Shown: piece after piece, positions 7,794-14,985 of the stretch | How the letters are laid out: every line of letters begins with the position of its first letter | How positions within the stretch are numbered: the first letter of the stretch is position 1 | From: Desulfovibrionaceae bacterium | GTDB lineage: Bacteria > Desulfobacterota > Desulfovibrionia > Desulfovibrionales > Desulfovibrionaceae | Assembly: GCA_015233395.1 (NCBI GenBank) | Contig: JADFXV010000002.1 | Span: forward strand, 72,425-113,368 | Length of the DNA stretch: 40,944 bases | Reading direction: 5' to 3' | Notes under the pieces: model-generated | Database searches by the model: none | Told to the model about the DNA's origin: nothing | The model's input: only the letters and a program-made list of their open reading frames with translations | Program-made: the position numbers and the translations under genes

Positions 7794-8801
7794 ATGAAAT
7801 TTCTCGTCACCGGCGCCGCCGGCTTCATCGGGTTTCATCTGAGCCGGCGGCTGCTCGCCATGGGCCATCCCGTGACCGGGCTGGACAATCTCAACGCCTA
7901 TTACTCCGTGGAACTCAAAAAGGACCGGCTGGCGATCCTGCGCAAGGAACCGGGATTTTCCTTCGCCCAATTGGACTTGGCCGACAAACCCGCCATCGAT
8001 GCGCTGTTCGCCGCCCAGGGATTCACGCACGTGGTCAACCTGGCCGCCCAGGCCGGGGTGCGCCACAGCATCACCCATCCCATGGATTACGTGTCCTCGA
8101 ACATCGTCGGGTTCACGCACGTCCTGGAGGCCTGCCGCCACAACCAGGTTGCGCACCTGGTCTTCGCCTCCTCCAGCTCGGTGTACGGTCTCAACCAGAC
8201 CATGCCCTTTTCCGTGCACGACAACGTGGACCATCCCATCAGCCTGTACGCCGCCTCGAAAAAGTCCAACGAACTGACCGCCCACGCGTACAGCTACCTG
8301 TACGGCCTGCCCTGCACGGGGCTGCGGTTTTTCACGGTGTACGGCCCCTGGGGACGTCCGGACATGGCGCTGTTTCTTTTCACCAAGGCCATTTTGGAGG
8401 ACAAGCCGATCACGGTCTTCAACAACGGCAAGATGCAGCGCGACTTCACCTACATCGACGACATCGTGGAGGGCATTGTCCGCGTCGCCCTGCGCACTCC
8501 CGTCGCCAACCCGGACTGGGACGGCCGCAACCCCGATCCCTCGTCGAGCAAAGGCCCTTACCGCCTCTACAACATCGGCAACAACAGCATCGTCGAACTA
8601 CAGCACTACATTGAAGTCATTGAAAAAAACCTTGGCAAAGAGGCCCAGAAGATTTATCTGCCCTTGCAACCGGGCGATGTCCCGGCCACGGTCGCCAACG
8701 TCGACGACTTGGCGCGCGATGTCGGCTTCAGGCCGGCCACCTCGATTGAAACCGGCATCGAGCGATTCATTCAATGGTATCGCGAGTATTATCGCGCGTA
8801 A
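7794..8801 (+). CDS. NAD-dependent nucleotide-sugar epimerase (UDP-glucuronate 4-epimerase type)
   Basis: A 335-residue extended short-chain dehydrogenase/reductase. The NAD site is GAAGFIG at residues 7-13. The catalytic set is Ser127-129 (SSSSVYG) with Tyr152 and Lys156 (YAASK). The segments HLAAQAGVRHS-like (here NLAAQAGVRHSITHPMDYV), LRFFTVYGPWGRPDMALFLF and RDFTYIDDIVEGIVR are characteristic of UDP-glucuronate/UDP-galacturonate 4-epimerases such as CapI/LspL, rather than GalE. It probably supplies a uronic acid for capsule or lipopolysaccharide (inference). The start at 7794 is preceded by a GGGAAGTGAG stretch. It is not embedded in a polysaccharide cluster here, although the heptose kinase gene is 2.8 kb downstream. 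Confidence 0.93.
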   Translation: MKFLVTGAAGFIGFHLSRRLLAMGHPVTGLDNLNAYYSVELKKDRLAILRKEPGFSFAQLDLADKPAIDALFAAQGFTHVVNLAAQAGVRHSITHPMDYVSSNIVGFTHVLEACRHNQVAHLVFASSSSVYGLNQTMPFSVHDNVDHPISLYAASKKSNELTAHAYSYLYGLPCTGLRFFTVYGPWGRPDMALFLFTKAILEDKPITVFNNGKMQRDFTYIDDIVEGIVRVALRTPVANPDWDGRNPDPSSSKGPYRLYNIGNNSIVELQHYIEVIEKNLGKEAQKIYLPLQPGDVPATVANVDDLARDVGFRPATSIETGIERFIQWYREYYRA

Positions 8802-8840
8802 CCCCAAACGGGTACGGCAAGAAACATTGAGGATGCATCA

Positions 8841-9131
8841 ATGAACTTTGTCGACTTGAAGCACAGCCTGGAAAAAGTTTTCCAATCCATCAAAGCCACC
8901 ACGGACGAAGGGTCGCTGCCGAGCCTTGAGGACGCGACCCAGTTCGCCAAGCTCGCCCAGATGCTCCTGCTCCAGGCCAAGGAGCAGTGGGCCGGGGAAG
9001 CCGAAGATTTCGCCCACCTTGCCGCCCAACTCCTTTCCACGGTCAAAAAGGGCCACGCGGAAGACGCCGTCTTGCTCGTGGAATCCCTGGACGACGCCAA
9101 GGATTACTGCCACCGCTCTGTCCAAGAATAA
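8841..9131 (+). CDS. Small helical protein, possibly XXXCH-type
   Basis: A 96-residue soluble protein, mostly predicted helix, acidic in places. The C-terminus is DDAKDYCHRSVQE. A Cys-His pair near the C-terminus is the hallmark of the XXXCH domain family seen in Desulfovibrio and relatives; I offer that match with low confidence. The start ATG at 8841 is preceded by GAGGA. The first parS site begins three bases after the stop codon, so transcription of this gene runs into the partition locus. It could be co-transcribed with the epimerase (39-bp gap). The function is unknown. Confidence 0.75.
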   Translation: MNFVDLKHSLEKVFQSIKATTDEGSLPSLEDATQFAKLAQMLLLQAKEQWAGEAEDFAHLAAQLLSTVKKGHAEDAVLLVESLDDAKDYCHRSVQE

Positions 9132-9134
9132 GCC

Positions 9135-9150
9135 TGTTTCACGTGAAACA
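9135..9150. promoter_or_regulatory. parS: parS centromere site 1
   Basis: TGTTTCACGTGAAACA is a perfect match to the universal 16-bp bacterial parS palindrome bound by ParB. It lies 116 bp before parA. Confidence 0.95.
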
Positions 9151-9160
9151 ATGACCTCCT

Positions 9161-9176
9161 TGTTTCACGTGAAACG
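9161..9176. promoter_or_regulatory. parS: parS centromere site 2
   Basis: TGTTTCACGTGAAACG matches parS at 15 of 16 positions (last base G for A). Its centre is 26 bp from that of site 1, about two and a half helical turns, with a 10-bp spacer. Confidence 0.93.
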
Positions 9177-9197
9177 CAAACTTCCCTGACTCGCGTA

Positions 9198-9226
9198 TTG
9201 ACGAAGTCCGCTTCATTTTCTAGACA
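9198..9226 (+). promoter_or_regulatory. Candidate parA promoter
   Basis: TTGACG (9198-9203) and TAGACA (9221-9226) are separated by 17 bp. The -35 matches the consensus at five of six positions; the -10 is weak. It lies just downstream of the two parS sites, so ParB spreading could influence it (inference). Confidence 0.4.
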
Positions 9227-9265
9227 TGCCCAGTGTCTTGAAAATCTGTCGCAGCGGGGGAGCTC

Positions 9266-10051
9266 ATGGCGCGTGTCATCGTCATCGCCAATCAAAAAGG
9301 CGGCGTGGGCAAAACCACGACCGCCGTCAACCTGGCCGCCTCGCTGGCGGTCATGGAAAAAAAGACCCTGCTGATCGACTGCGACCCCCAGGCCAATGCG
9401 TCCAGCGGTTTGGCCGTCTATCCGGACCAGGTCAAAGAAAGCGTGTACACCGTGTTGTTCGATCCGGACAGGACCGCCCGGGCCGTCAAGGAGACCGGGT
9501 TGCCCTTCCTTGGGCTTTTGCCGGCCAGCTCCGACTTGGTCGCGGCCGACATCGAACTGGTGGACAAGGACAACCGGGAGTTTTATCTCTCCAAGGTCGT
9601 CGAGGCCGTGGCCCGGGACTACGAATTCATCCTGATCGACTGCCCTCCCTCGCTCGGGCTTTTGACTCTCAACGCCATGTGCGCCGCCACCGAACTGCTC
9701 GCGCCCCTGCAATGCGAATACTACGCCCTGGAAGGCGTGGCCCAGCTCCTGCACACCTTCGAGCTGGTCCGCAAGCGGCTCAACGCCAAACTGGCTCTGC
9801 TCGGCGTGGTGCTCACCATGTACGATTCACGCAACAAGCTGAATAGGCACGTAAAACGCGAAATCTGGAAGTGTTTCCCGGACCATTCCTTCAGCACGCT
9901 CATCCCGCGCAATATCCGGCTCTCCGAAGCGCCGAGCTTCGGCAAGCCGGTCATCGCCCACGATGCGCGCTCCAAAGGCGCGGAAGCCTATCTGGCCCTG
10001 GCTCAGGAAGTCGTCAGGCGATCGCCCGCACCCTTGAACCTGCACCATTAG
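9266..10051 (+). CDS. parA: Chromosome-partitioning ATPase ParA (Soj)
   Basis: A 261-residue deviant-Walker ATPase of the ParA/MinD group that forms ATP-dependent dimers on DNA and moves ParB-parS complexes. The Walker A loop is KGGVGKTT at residues 11-18. LLIDCDPQANASSGL is the A' region, and FILIDCPPSLGLLT is Walker B. The short form lacks an N-terminal DNA-binding domain, as in chromosomal ParA proteins. AQLLHTFELVRKRLN and IPRNIRLSEAPSFGKP are typical of Soj. The start ATG at 9266 follows a GGGGGAG stretch. parS sites lie upstream. parB is not directly downstream: a gene on the opposite strand lies between, starting six bases after the parA stop. Confidence 0.97.
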   Translation: MARVIVIANQKGGVGKTTTAVNLAASLAVMEKKTLLIDCDPQANASSGLAVYPDQVKESVYTVLFDPDRTARAVKETGLPFLGLLPASSDLVAADIELVDKDNREFYLSKVVEAVARDYEFILIDCPPSLGLLTLNAMCAATELLAPLQCEYYALEGVAQLLHTFELVRKRLNAKLALLGVVLTMYDSRNKLNRHVKREIWKCFPDHSFSTLIPRNIRLSEAPSFGKPVIAHDARSKGAEAYLALAQEVVRRSPAPLNLHH

Positions 10052-10057
10052 CCGGGG

Positions 10058-10516
10058 CTATTTCTTGGGGAGCATGGGAATCTTGACGATGGTGGGCGGC
10101 AGTTCCCCCGCATGGCACTCCACCACCAGATGGTCCTTGAAATGCTTTTTCACCGTCTTGGCGCCGCACCCCTGGCAGACGAACGCCGCCAGTCCGGCGA
10201 TGTTGGCCCCGACCAGCCGGAAAAGGCGCGGCTCGCCGGCCTGCCAATCAGCGCTGCGCGCGCCGCAGGCCTGGCAGGAGACGTCCACGGGCAGGGAATA
10301 TTTGAAGTCCCAGGAGGCGAGCAGATTGTTCCAGTCCTTGAGCGGTTCGGGTTTGACCTTGGGGACGGCCCCCGTGTCCAGGGTGTCCATGGCCTTTTCC
10401 AGGACCGGAACAATGTCGCGTTGGACCAGATTCCAGATCTCCGGGCTTACAAAGACGCCCACGAAATGTTTCTCGTGGTCGTACAGCAAACTGACGTGTG
10501 ACGCGGCTTTGATCAT
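10058..10516 (-). CDS. Double-CxxC zinc-ribbon-like protein between parA and parB
   Basis: A 152-residue protein of unrecognised family. The N-terminal half (IKAASHVSLLYDHEKHFVGV, then a helix-rich part to about 70) is followed by Cys81-x2-Cys84 (CQACG) and Cys114-x2-Cys117 (CQGCG), with His125, His129, Cys134 and His135 further on. This suits one or two zinc sites or, less likely, an iron-sulfur site (inference). The start ATG at 10516 has GGAG at 10522-10525, seven bases upstream. It converges on parA (6-bp gap) and diverges from parB (103-bp gap), so it breaks the usual parAB operon. Codon use does not look foreign by eye. There is no signal peptide. Confidence 0.85.
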   Translation of the reverse strand: MIKAASHVSLLYDHEKHFVGVFVSPEIWNLVQRDIVPVLEKAMDTLDTGAVPKVKPEPLKDWNNLLASWDFKYSLPVDVSCQACGARSADWQAGEPRLFRLVGANIAGLAAFVCQGCGAKTVKKHFKDHLVVECHAGELPPTIVKIPMLPKK

Positions 10517-10619
10517 GATTTCTCCAAAGATGGACTTTCTCCGGCCGGTTTGCCGGATTTTCGCCTGATAGAGTAAGACCCAATACAGCCGAGTCAAGAA
10601 ACAACCACAGGGAGACGCC

Positions 10620-11561
10620 ATGGCAGGCCCAAGAGGACTGGGACGGGGTTTGGACGCACTCATCCGCCAAACGAACGTGGAAGAACGCGCCTCCGAGGCG
10701 CGCCTGATCCCGCTTGCCAGGATACGGGTCAATCCCTACCAGCCGCGGACCGTCTTTTCGGATGATTCCCTGGCCGAACTCGCGGACTCGATCAAGGCCC
10801 AGGGCGTCTTGCAGCCCATCCTGGCCCGGGAAATCTCCACGGACCCGAACGCCGACTACGAGCTCGTGGCCGGAGAACGCCGCCTGCGCGCGGCCAGGCT
10901 GGCCGGCCTGACGCAGATACCGGCCGTGATCCGGGAACTCACGGACGAGCAATCCCTGGTCATCGCCCTGATCGAGAACCTCCAGCGCGAAAACCTCAAT
11001 CCGGTGGACGAAGCCACCGGGCTTTCCCGGCTGCGCGACATGCTCTCGCTCAGCCAGGAGGACATCGCCCGGCGCGTCGGGAAAAGCCGCGCCGCTGTCG
11101 CCAACGCCTTGCGCCTGCTCCAACTGCCGCCGGACGTCCTGGCCGACGTCGCCTCGGGAGCGCTCAGCGCCGGCCACGCCCGGGCCTTGCTCGCCGTTTC
11201 CGAGGAGACGCCCCGGAGCGCGCTGCACCGCGTCATCCTGGAAAAGGGGCTCAGCGTGCGCGAGGCCGAAACCATGGCCGTCTGTTTCAAGCTCAACGGG
11301 AAATTTCCCGAAGGCCTGGAGAGCGCGCTGCAGGAACTCGCGCCAATTGAGCCAGGCGCGCCGGCCGTTCAAACCCGGGCGGCAAAGATCGAAAAGCCCG
11401 TGGACGAGCGCTTGGCGGCCTTTCAGGACAAGCTGCGCGACCATCTGGGCCACGCGGTCGAAATCAAGGGCCTCCTGGAGCGAGGCCGGATCGTCATCAA
11501 ATATGCGGGAAAGCAGGCGCTGGGCGAGATCCTGGAAAGGATCACCGGAGAGACGTCGTGA
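10620..11561 (+). CDS. parB: Chromosome-partitioning protein ParB (Spo0J)
   Basis: A 313-residue ParB CTPase clamp that loads at parS. It begins with the usual GLGRGLDALI segment (residues 6-15). The CTP-binding box is GERRLRAAR at 85-93 and the second motif is ENLQREN at 119-125. A helix-turn-helix for parS recognition follows (about 146-168, QEDIARRVGKSRAAVANALR), and a C-terminal dimerisation region ends the protein. The start at 10620 has AGGGAG at 10609-10614. Its own promoter must lie in the gap with the divergent zinc-ribbon gene, since parA cannot read through directly in an ordinary two-gene operon. The stop codon overlaps the GTG start of rfaE1. Confidence 0.97.
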   Translation: MAGPRGLGRGLDALIRQTNVEERASEARLIPLARIRVNPYQPRTVFSDDSLAELADSIKAQGVLQPILAREISTDPNADYELVAGERRLRAARLAGLTQIPAVIRELTDEQSLVIALIENLQRENLNPVDEATGLSRLRDMLSLSQEDIARRVGKSRAAVANALRLLQLPPDVLADVASGALSAGHARALLAVSEETPRSALHRVILEKGLSVREAETMAVCFKLNGKFPEGLESALQELAPIEPGAPAVQTRAAKIEKPVDERLAAFQDKLRDHLGHAVEIKGLLERGRIVIKYAGKQALGEILERITGETS

Positions 11562-12598
11562 CCGGCGGCGCGGGTAGCGCGGGCGGCGCGCCGGGCGCCG
11601 CGAAACTTGAGTCCCTGCGCGACGCCCGCATCCTGATCGTCGGCGACGTGATGCTCGACCATTATCTCTTCGGCGAGGTCGAGCGCATTTCTCCGGAAGC
11701 CCCGGTGCCGGTGGTTCGCGTGCAGCGCGAACGCCACCTGCTCGGCGGCGCGGGCAACGTGGCCAAAAACGTCGCCTCGCTGGGAGGCCGGCCCGTCCTG
11801 CTCGGGGTCTGCGGGGACGACGACGCCGGGCGCGCGGTCGGCGCTCTCCTGGAAAACGAGGGCATCGAGGCCGGGCTCGTCGCCGACAAGGCCCGCGCGA
11901 CCACGATCAAGACCCGGATCATCGCCCGGGGCCAGCAGGTCGTCCGGGTGGACCGGGAAATCAAGGAGCCCCTCGACCGCGAACGCCGGGAACTGCTCAT
12001 CCGGGCCATCGGCAGCCACCTGAGCGGCGTGGGCGCGGTGATCGTCTCGGACTACGGCAAGGGCGTCGTCTCCGCACCCGTCATGGACGCCATCCGGGAG
12101 CTGGCCGCCGCCGCCGCCAACCCGCCGCTGGTGATCGTCGACCCCAAGACCTACCAGTACGACCTGTACCACGGGGCCGGGCTTCTCACCCCCAATCTCA
12201 AGGAAGCCGCCGAATGCTCCGGCTTGCAGGTGTCCGGCAAGACGCAGATCATCAAGGCCGGCCACGCCATTTTCAAGAAACTGCGCCCCAAACACCTGCT
12301 CATCACGCTCGGGGCCGAGGGCATCGCCCTGTTTGAGTCCCCGGGCAAGATCACGCGCATCCCCACCGTGGCCAGAAATGTGTTCGACGTGACCGGCGCG
12401 GGCGATACGGTCATCGCCACACTGGCCCTGGGCCTGGCCGGCGGACTGACCCTGTTGGAAGCCTGCATCGCCGCCAACGCCGCCGCCGGGATCGTGGTCG
12501 GCCGGGTCGGCGCGGCCAGCGTTTCCCTGGAAGAGCTCCGGGCCGCGATCGCGCATGGCCCGACGCCCGAACTCGAAACCTGGCTCGACGAGAATTAG
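11558..12598 (+). CDS. rfaE1: D-glycero-beta-D-manno-heptose-7-phosphate kinase
   Basis: A PfkB-family sugar kinase of 346 residues that phosphorylates heptose 7-phosphate at C1, an early step in ADP-heptose synthesis for the lipopolysaccharide inner core. DHYLFGEVERISPEAPVPVV and GGAGNVAKNVASLGG are family hallmarks near the N-terminus. The C-terminal DVTGAGD motif carries the catalytic Asp283. Only the kinase half of E. coli HldE is present; the nucleotidyltransferase (rfaE2) must be elsewhere. The start is GTG at 11558, overlapping the parB stop as GTGA, with GGAG at 11547-11550. The coupling to parB is physical and translational; no functional link is implied. Confidence 0.94.
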   Translation: MTGGAGSAGGAPGAAKLESLRDARILIVGDVMLDHYLFGEVERISPEAPVPVVRVQRERHLLGGAGNVAKNVASLGGRPVLLGVCGDDDAGRAVGALLENEGIEAGLVADKARATTIKTRIIARGQQVVRVDREIKEPLDRERRELLIRAIGSHLSGVGAVIVSDYGKGVVSAPVMDAIRELAAAAANPPLVIVDPKTYQYDLYHGAGLLTPNLKEAAECSGLQVSGKTQIIKAGHAIFKKLRPKHLLITLGAEGIALFESPGKITRIPTVARNVFDVTGAGDTVIATLALGLAGGLTLLEACIAANAAAGIVVGRVGAASVSLEELRAAIAHGPTPELETWLDEN

Positions 12599-12609
12599 CG
12601 GGCCGGACC

Positions 12610-13419
12610 TTGCTGCGCGAAGCCGTAAGCTACCTGCTCACCCCCTGTTCGCCGGCGGCCCGGTCCCTGGGCTATCTGTACGAGGCCCTAGCCCTCCAGG
12701 CCCGGGCCGCCCGGTGCGCGGCCCATTGGTCCGGACACATCGCAAACTGCCATGAGGCCATACGTGAGGCCATGGCGGCCTGCCCCGGCAGAACATCCGC
12801 CCTGGTGTGCGGCTCGGGGCTCTTGCTCGAAGCGCCCATGCAGGCGCTTCTGGCCGGATTTTCCCGGGTCGATTGCCTGGACATCGTTCATTTGCGCGGG
12901 GTGAAAAAACGCTATCCGCAACGAACCGTTTTTATCGAGGCCGACCTGACCGGCGTGGCCGGTCCCATCGCCGCCGCGCGCGGCAAAACGCCGTTTGATC
13001 CCGGTTCGCCGCCGCCCGTCCCCGCGCTTGGGGACGAGTACGACCTGGTCGTCTCCTGCAACCTGGCCTCCCAACTGGCGGTTTTGCCGGTGCGGGCGCT
13101 TTGCAAGCGCGGCCTGTACAGCCAGGAACAGCTCGACGGTTTCGCCCGCGCCCTGGTTTTGACCCATCTGCGCTGGCTGGCCGCCCTGCCGGGCGTGGTC
13201 TGCCTGATCACCGACACCGTAAGGCAACGTCAAAGCCCCGGCGGCGAGACCGAAACCGAAGACGCCCTGTGGGGAGTCGGCCTGAAAAACACGACCCGGC
13301 AGTGGTGGTGGGATATCGCCCCGGCGCCGGAACTGGGAAGAAACCTTTCGCAACGCAACCGGATGTGCGCCGTGGCGGTCTTCACGCAAGAAAATATGTC
13401 TGACGGCGCAGGGACATAG
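12610..13419 (+). CDS. Rossmann-like (methyltransferase-fold) protein of unknown function
   Basis: A 269-residue protein starting at TTG 12610, eleven bases after rfaE1; no better in-frame start lies near. The segment SALVCGSGLLLEAPMQALLAGFSRVDCLDIVHL (described, residues about 61-95) has the strand-loop-helix-strand of a class I SAM-binding fold, with a degenerate glycine loop and an acidic residue ending strand 2. YDLVVSCNLASQLAVLPV fits motif IV. A WWWDIAPAP stretch follows. A methyltransferase is possible but unproved. The position after the heptose kinase suggests a role in envelope sugar metabolism (weak inference). A 38-bp repeat lies directly after the stop. Confidence 0.75.
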   Translation: MLREAVSYLLTPCSPAARSLGYLYEALALQARAARCAAHWSGHIANCHEAIREAMAACPGRTSALVCGSGLLLEAPMQALLAGFSRVDCLDIVHLRGVKKRYPQRTVFIEADLTGVAGPIAAARGKTPFDPGSPPPVPALGDEYDLVVSCNLASQLAVLPVRALCKRGLYSQEQLDGFARALVLTHLRWLAALPGVVCLITDTVRQRQSPGGETETEDALWGVGLKNTTRQWWWDIAPAPELGRNLSQRNRMCAVAVFTQENMSDGAGT

Positions 13420-13430
13420 CGGTTTGTAAC

Positions 13431-13468
13431 GCCTCCGGCGGCCAAAGGGCCGGGCCCTTTGGAATCCC
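13431..13468. repeat. 38-bp dispersed repeat, copy 1
   Basis: It contains the palindrome CCAAAGGGCCGGGCCCTTTGG. The reverse complement of the whole 38-bp unit recurs at 28235-28272 with one mismatch. It begins 12 bp after the stop of the Rossmann-like gene. The rest of the gap up to 13684 holds no gene I can support. Confidence 0.75.
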
Positions 13469-13684
13469 TCATCATTTTCCTCGGCCAGGCCGCAAGCCCG
13501 CAGGGCGGCAAATGGATATTGCACGAGGCTCGTGGCCAAGCGGCGTCTGCCGCTGGGCTCCCAAGAATATTTGACTTTGCCGGCAAAGTACGCGAACAAA
13601 ACACGCGGTTTCCAAGCCGCCCCCGGCCCCGGAAAACTCCGGCCAGCCGGGAACACTGAAGACTCGCAGCGCCGGGCCACGCCT

Positions 13685-14203
13685 ATGAACATCGCCGACT
13701 TGCTCATCCTCATCGCCTGGTGCTTTTTCGCCACCCGTGGCTACAGCCGGGGGCTCATCATGGAAGCCGCCTCGCTGTGCGGCATCTTCGCGGCCATTTA
13801 TTTCGCCAACCTCTATCACGCCAAGCTCGCGCCGCATCTGATCAATTTCATGTCCTCCCAGGAGTACACCGGGCTTGCCGCCTACATCCTCATCGTGGTC
13901 GCCGTGATCCTGGCCGTGCGCATCCTGGTCCTGGGCCTGACCGGCCTGATCAAACTGGCCATGGTCCAGTGGGCCAATAATCTCTTCGGCCTGGCCTTCG
14001 GCCTGGGCAAGGGAATCATCCTGACCGCTCTTGTCCTGATGATCGTGACCGCCTACGGCCCCAAACCGGATTTCGCCCAGCACTCCAAACTTCTGCCCTT
14101 TGTCTCCGAGGTCAGCAAGATGCTGACCGACTTCACCCCCCCGGACGTGAAACAGAAAATCCAGCAGACCCTGTCGTCTGTTCCGCTCAAAAAATCGCCA
14201 TGA
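13685..14203 (+). CDS. CvpA family membrane protein
   Basis: A 172-residue inner-membrane protein of the CvpA family, named for colicin V production in E. coli. Four hydrophobic segments are visible: about 3-18, 22-44, 58-82 and 96-122. The N-terminal NIADLLILIAWCFFATRGYSRGLIMEA shows the family's conserved first helix followed by a G-x-x-x-G(L/I) pattern. The cytoplasmic tail is short. The ATG at 13685 is chosen because the frame upstream (to 13532) encodes no membrane-protein-like sequence; the ribosome site is weak. Its last four bases overlap the mazG start (ATGA), opening a run of overlapping genes to 18572. In other bacteria CvpA is linked to envelope stress tolerance; here it precedes the Mla genes, which fits an envelope role (inference). 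Confidence 0.88.
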   Translation: MNIADLLILIAWCFFATRGYSRGLIMEAASLCGIFAAIYFANLYHAKLAPHLINFMSSQEYTGLAAYILIVVAVILAVRILVLGLTGLIKLAMVQWANNLFGLAFGLGKGIILTALVLMIVTAYGPKPDFAQHSKLLPFVSEVSKMLTDFTPPDVKQKIQQTLSSVPLKKSP

Positions 14204-14985
14204 AACGCGAAAACCGTCACGACCTGGAAGCGATCATGGACGTCTTAAACGCCCTGATCGGGCCCGAAGGCTGCCCCTGGGACAAGGAACAGACCCCGGC
14301 CAGCCTGTGCGATTACGTTGTCGAGGAAACGTTCGAATTGACCGAGGCCATCCGCGAGGGCGACGTCCCCGGAGTGCGCGAGGAGCTCGGCGACGTCCTT
14401 TTCCTGCTGTGCTTCCTGATCCGGCTGTATGAAGGCGACGGTTCGATCGAATACCGCGAAATTGTCGGCGAATTGGCGGAAAAAATGATCCGTCGCCACC
14501 CTCATGTCTTTGAAAACGCGGCGAATCCGGATCGGGCCGCGATCTGGAGCAACTGGGAAAAAATCAAGAAAAGAGAAAAAAAATCGTACAGCGTCCTCGG
14601 CGGCATCCCCAAGGGACTGCCTCCCCTGCTCAAGGCCTACCGCATTCACGCCAAGGCCGCCCGGGCCGGTTTCGCCGGACAGGAAGCGCCCGAGGCGCTT
14701 GACCGCCTGCGCGGACGCTTTGAGCAATTCGAACGGGCCGCTACGTCCGGCGCATTGGGCGACGGCGCCGGGCAAAAAGAACTGTTCGGAGAGTATCTGT
14801 TCGCCTTGGTGGGCTTGGGCCGCAGTCTGGGGATCAAATGCGAAGAAGCGCTGGAAACGGCCAACGCCGCATTTATCCGCCGCTTCGCCGCGCTTGAGAA
14901 AAAGCTCGGCCAGGACGGCCGCGAACTGCACGCAGTCCCCGCAAGCGAGCAAGACGCCTTGTGGAAGGAATGCAAAAAAGAGTGA
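14200..14985 (+). CDS. mazG: Nucleoside triphosphate pyrophosphohydrolase MazG
   Basis: A 261-residue all-alpha NTP pyrophosphatase that removes noncanonical or excess NTPs. The N-terminal domain has GCPWDKEQTPASL (24-36), the metal-binding pattern EETFEL with Glu42, Glu43 and Glu46, and EELGD with Glu61, Glu62 and Asp65. The second MazG-like domain (about 130-250) is present, so this is the full tandem form of E. coli length. SYSVLGGIPKGLPPLLKAYRI joins the two, as in E. coli MazG. It starts at ATG 14200 inside the cvpA stop codon and has no Shine-Dalgarno, so it depends on coupling. Its end overlaps the next gene. Confidence 0.95.
   Translation: MKRENRHDLEAIMDVLNALIGPEGCPWDKEQTPASLCDYVVEETFELTEAIREGDVPGVREELGDVLFLLCFLIRLYEGDGSIEYREIVGELAEKMIRRHPHVFENAANPDRAAIWSNWEKIKKREKKSYSVLGGIPKGLPPLLKAYRIHAKAARAGFAGQEAPEALDRLRGRFEQFERAATSGALGDGAGQKELFGEYLFALVGLGRSLGIKCEEALETANAAFIRRFAALEKKLGQDGRELHAVPASEQDALWKECKKE

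Noticed and set aside
13459-13659. 66-codon + frame in the gap before cvpA
   Set aside because: It begins inside the 38-bp repeat, lacks a ribosome site and ends in low-complexity Arg/Pro.
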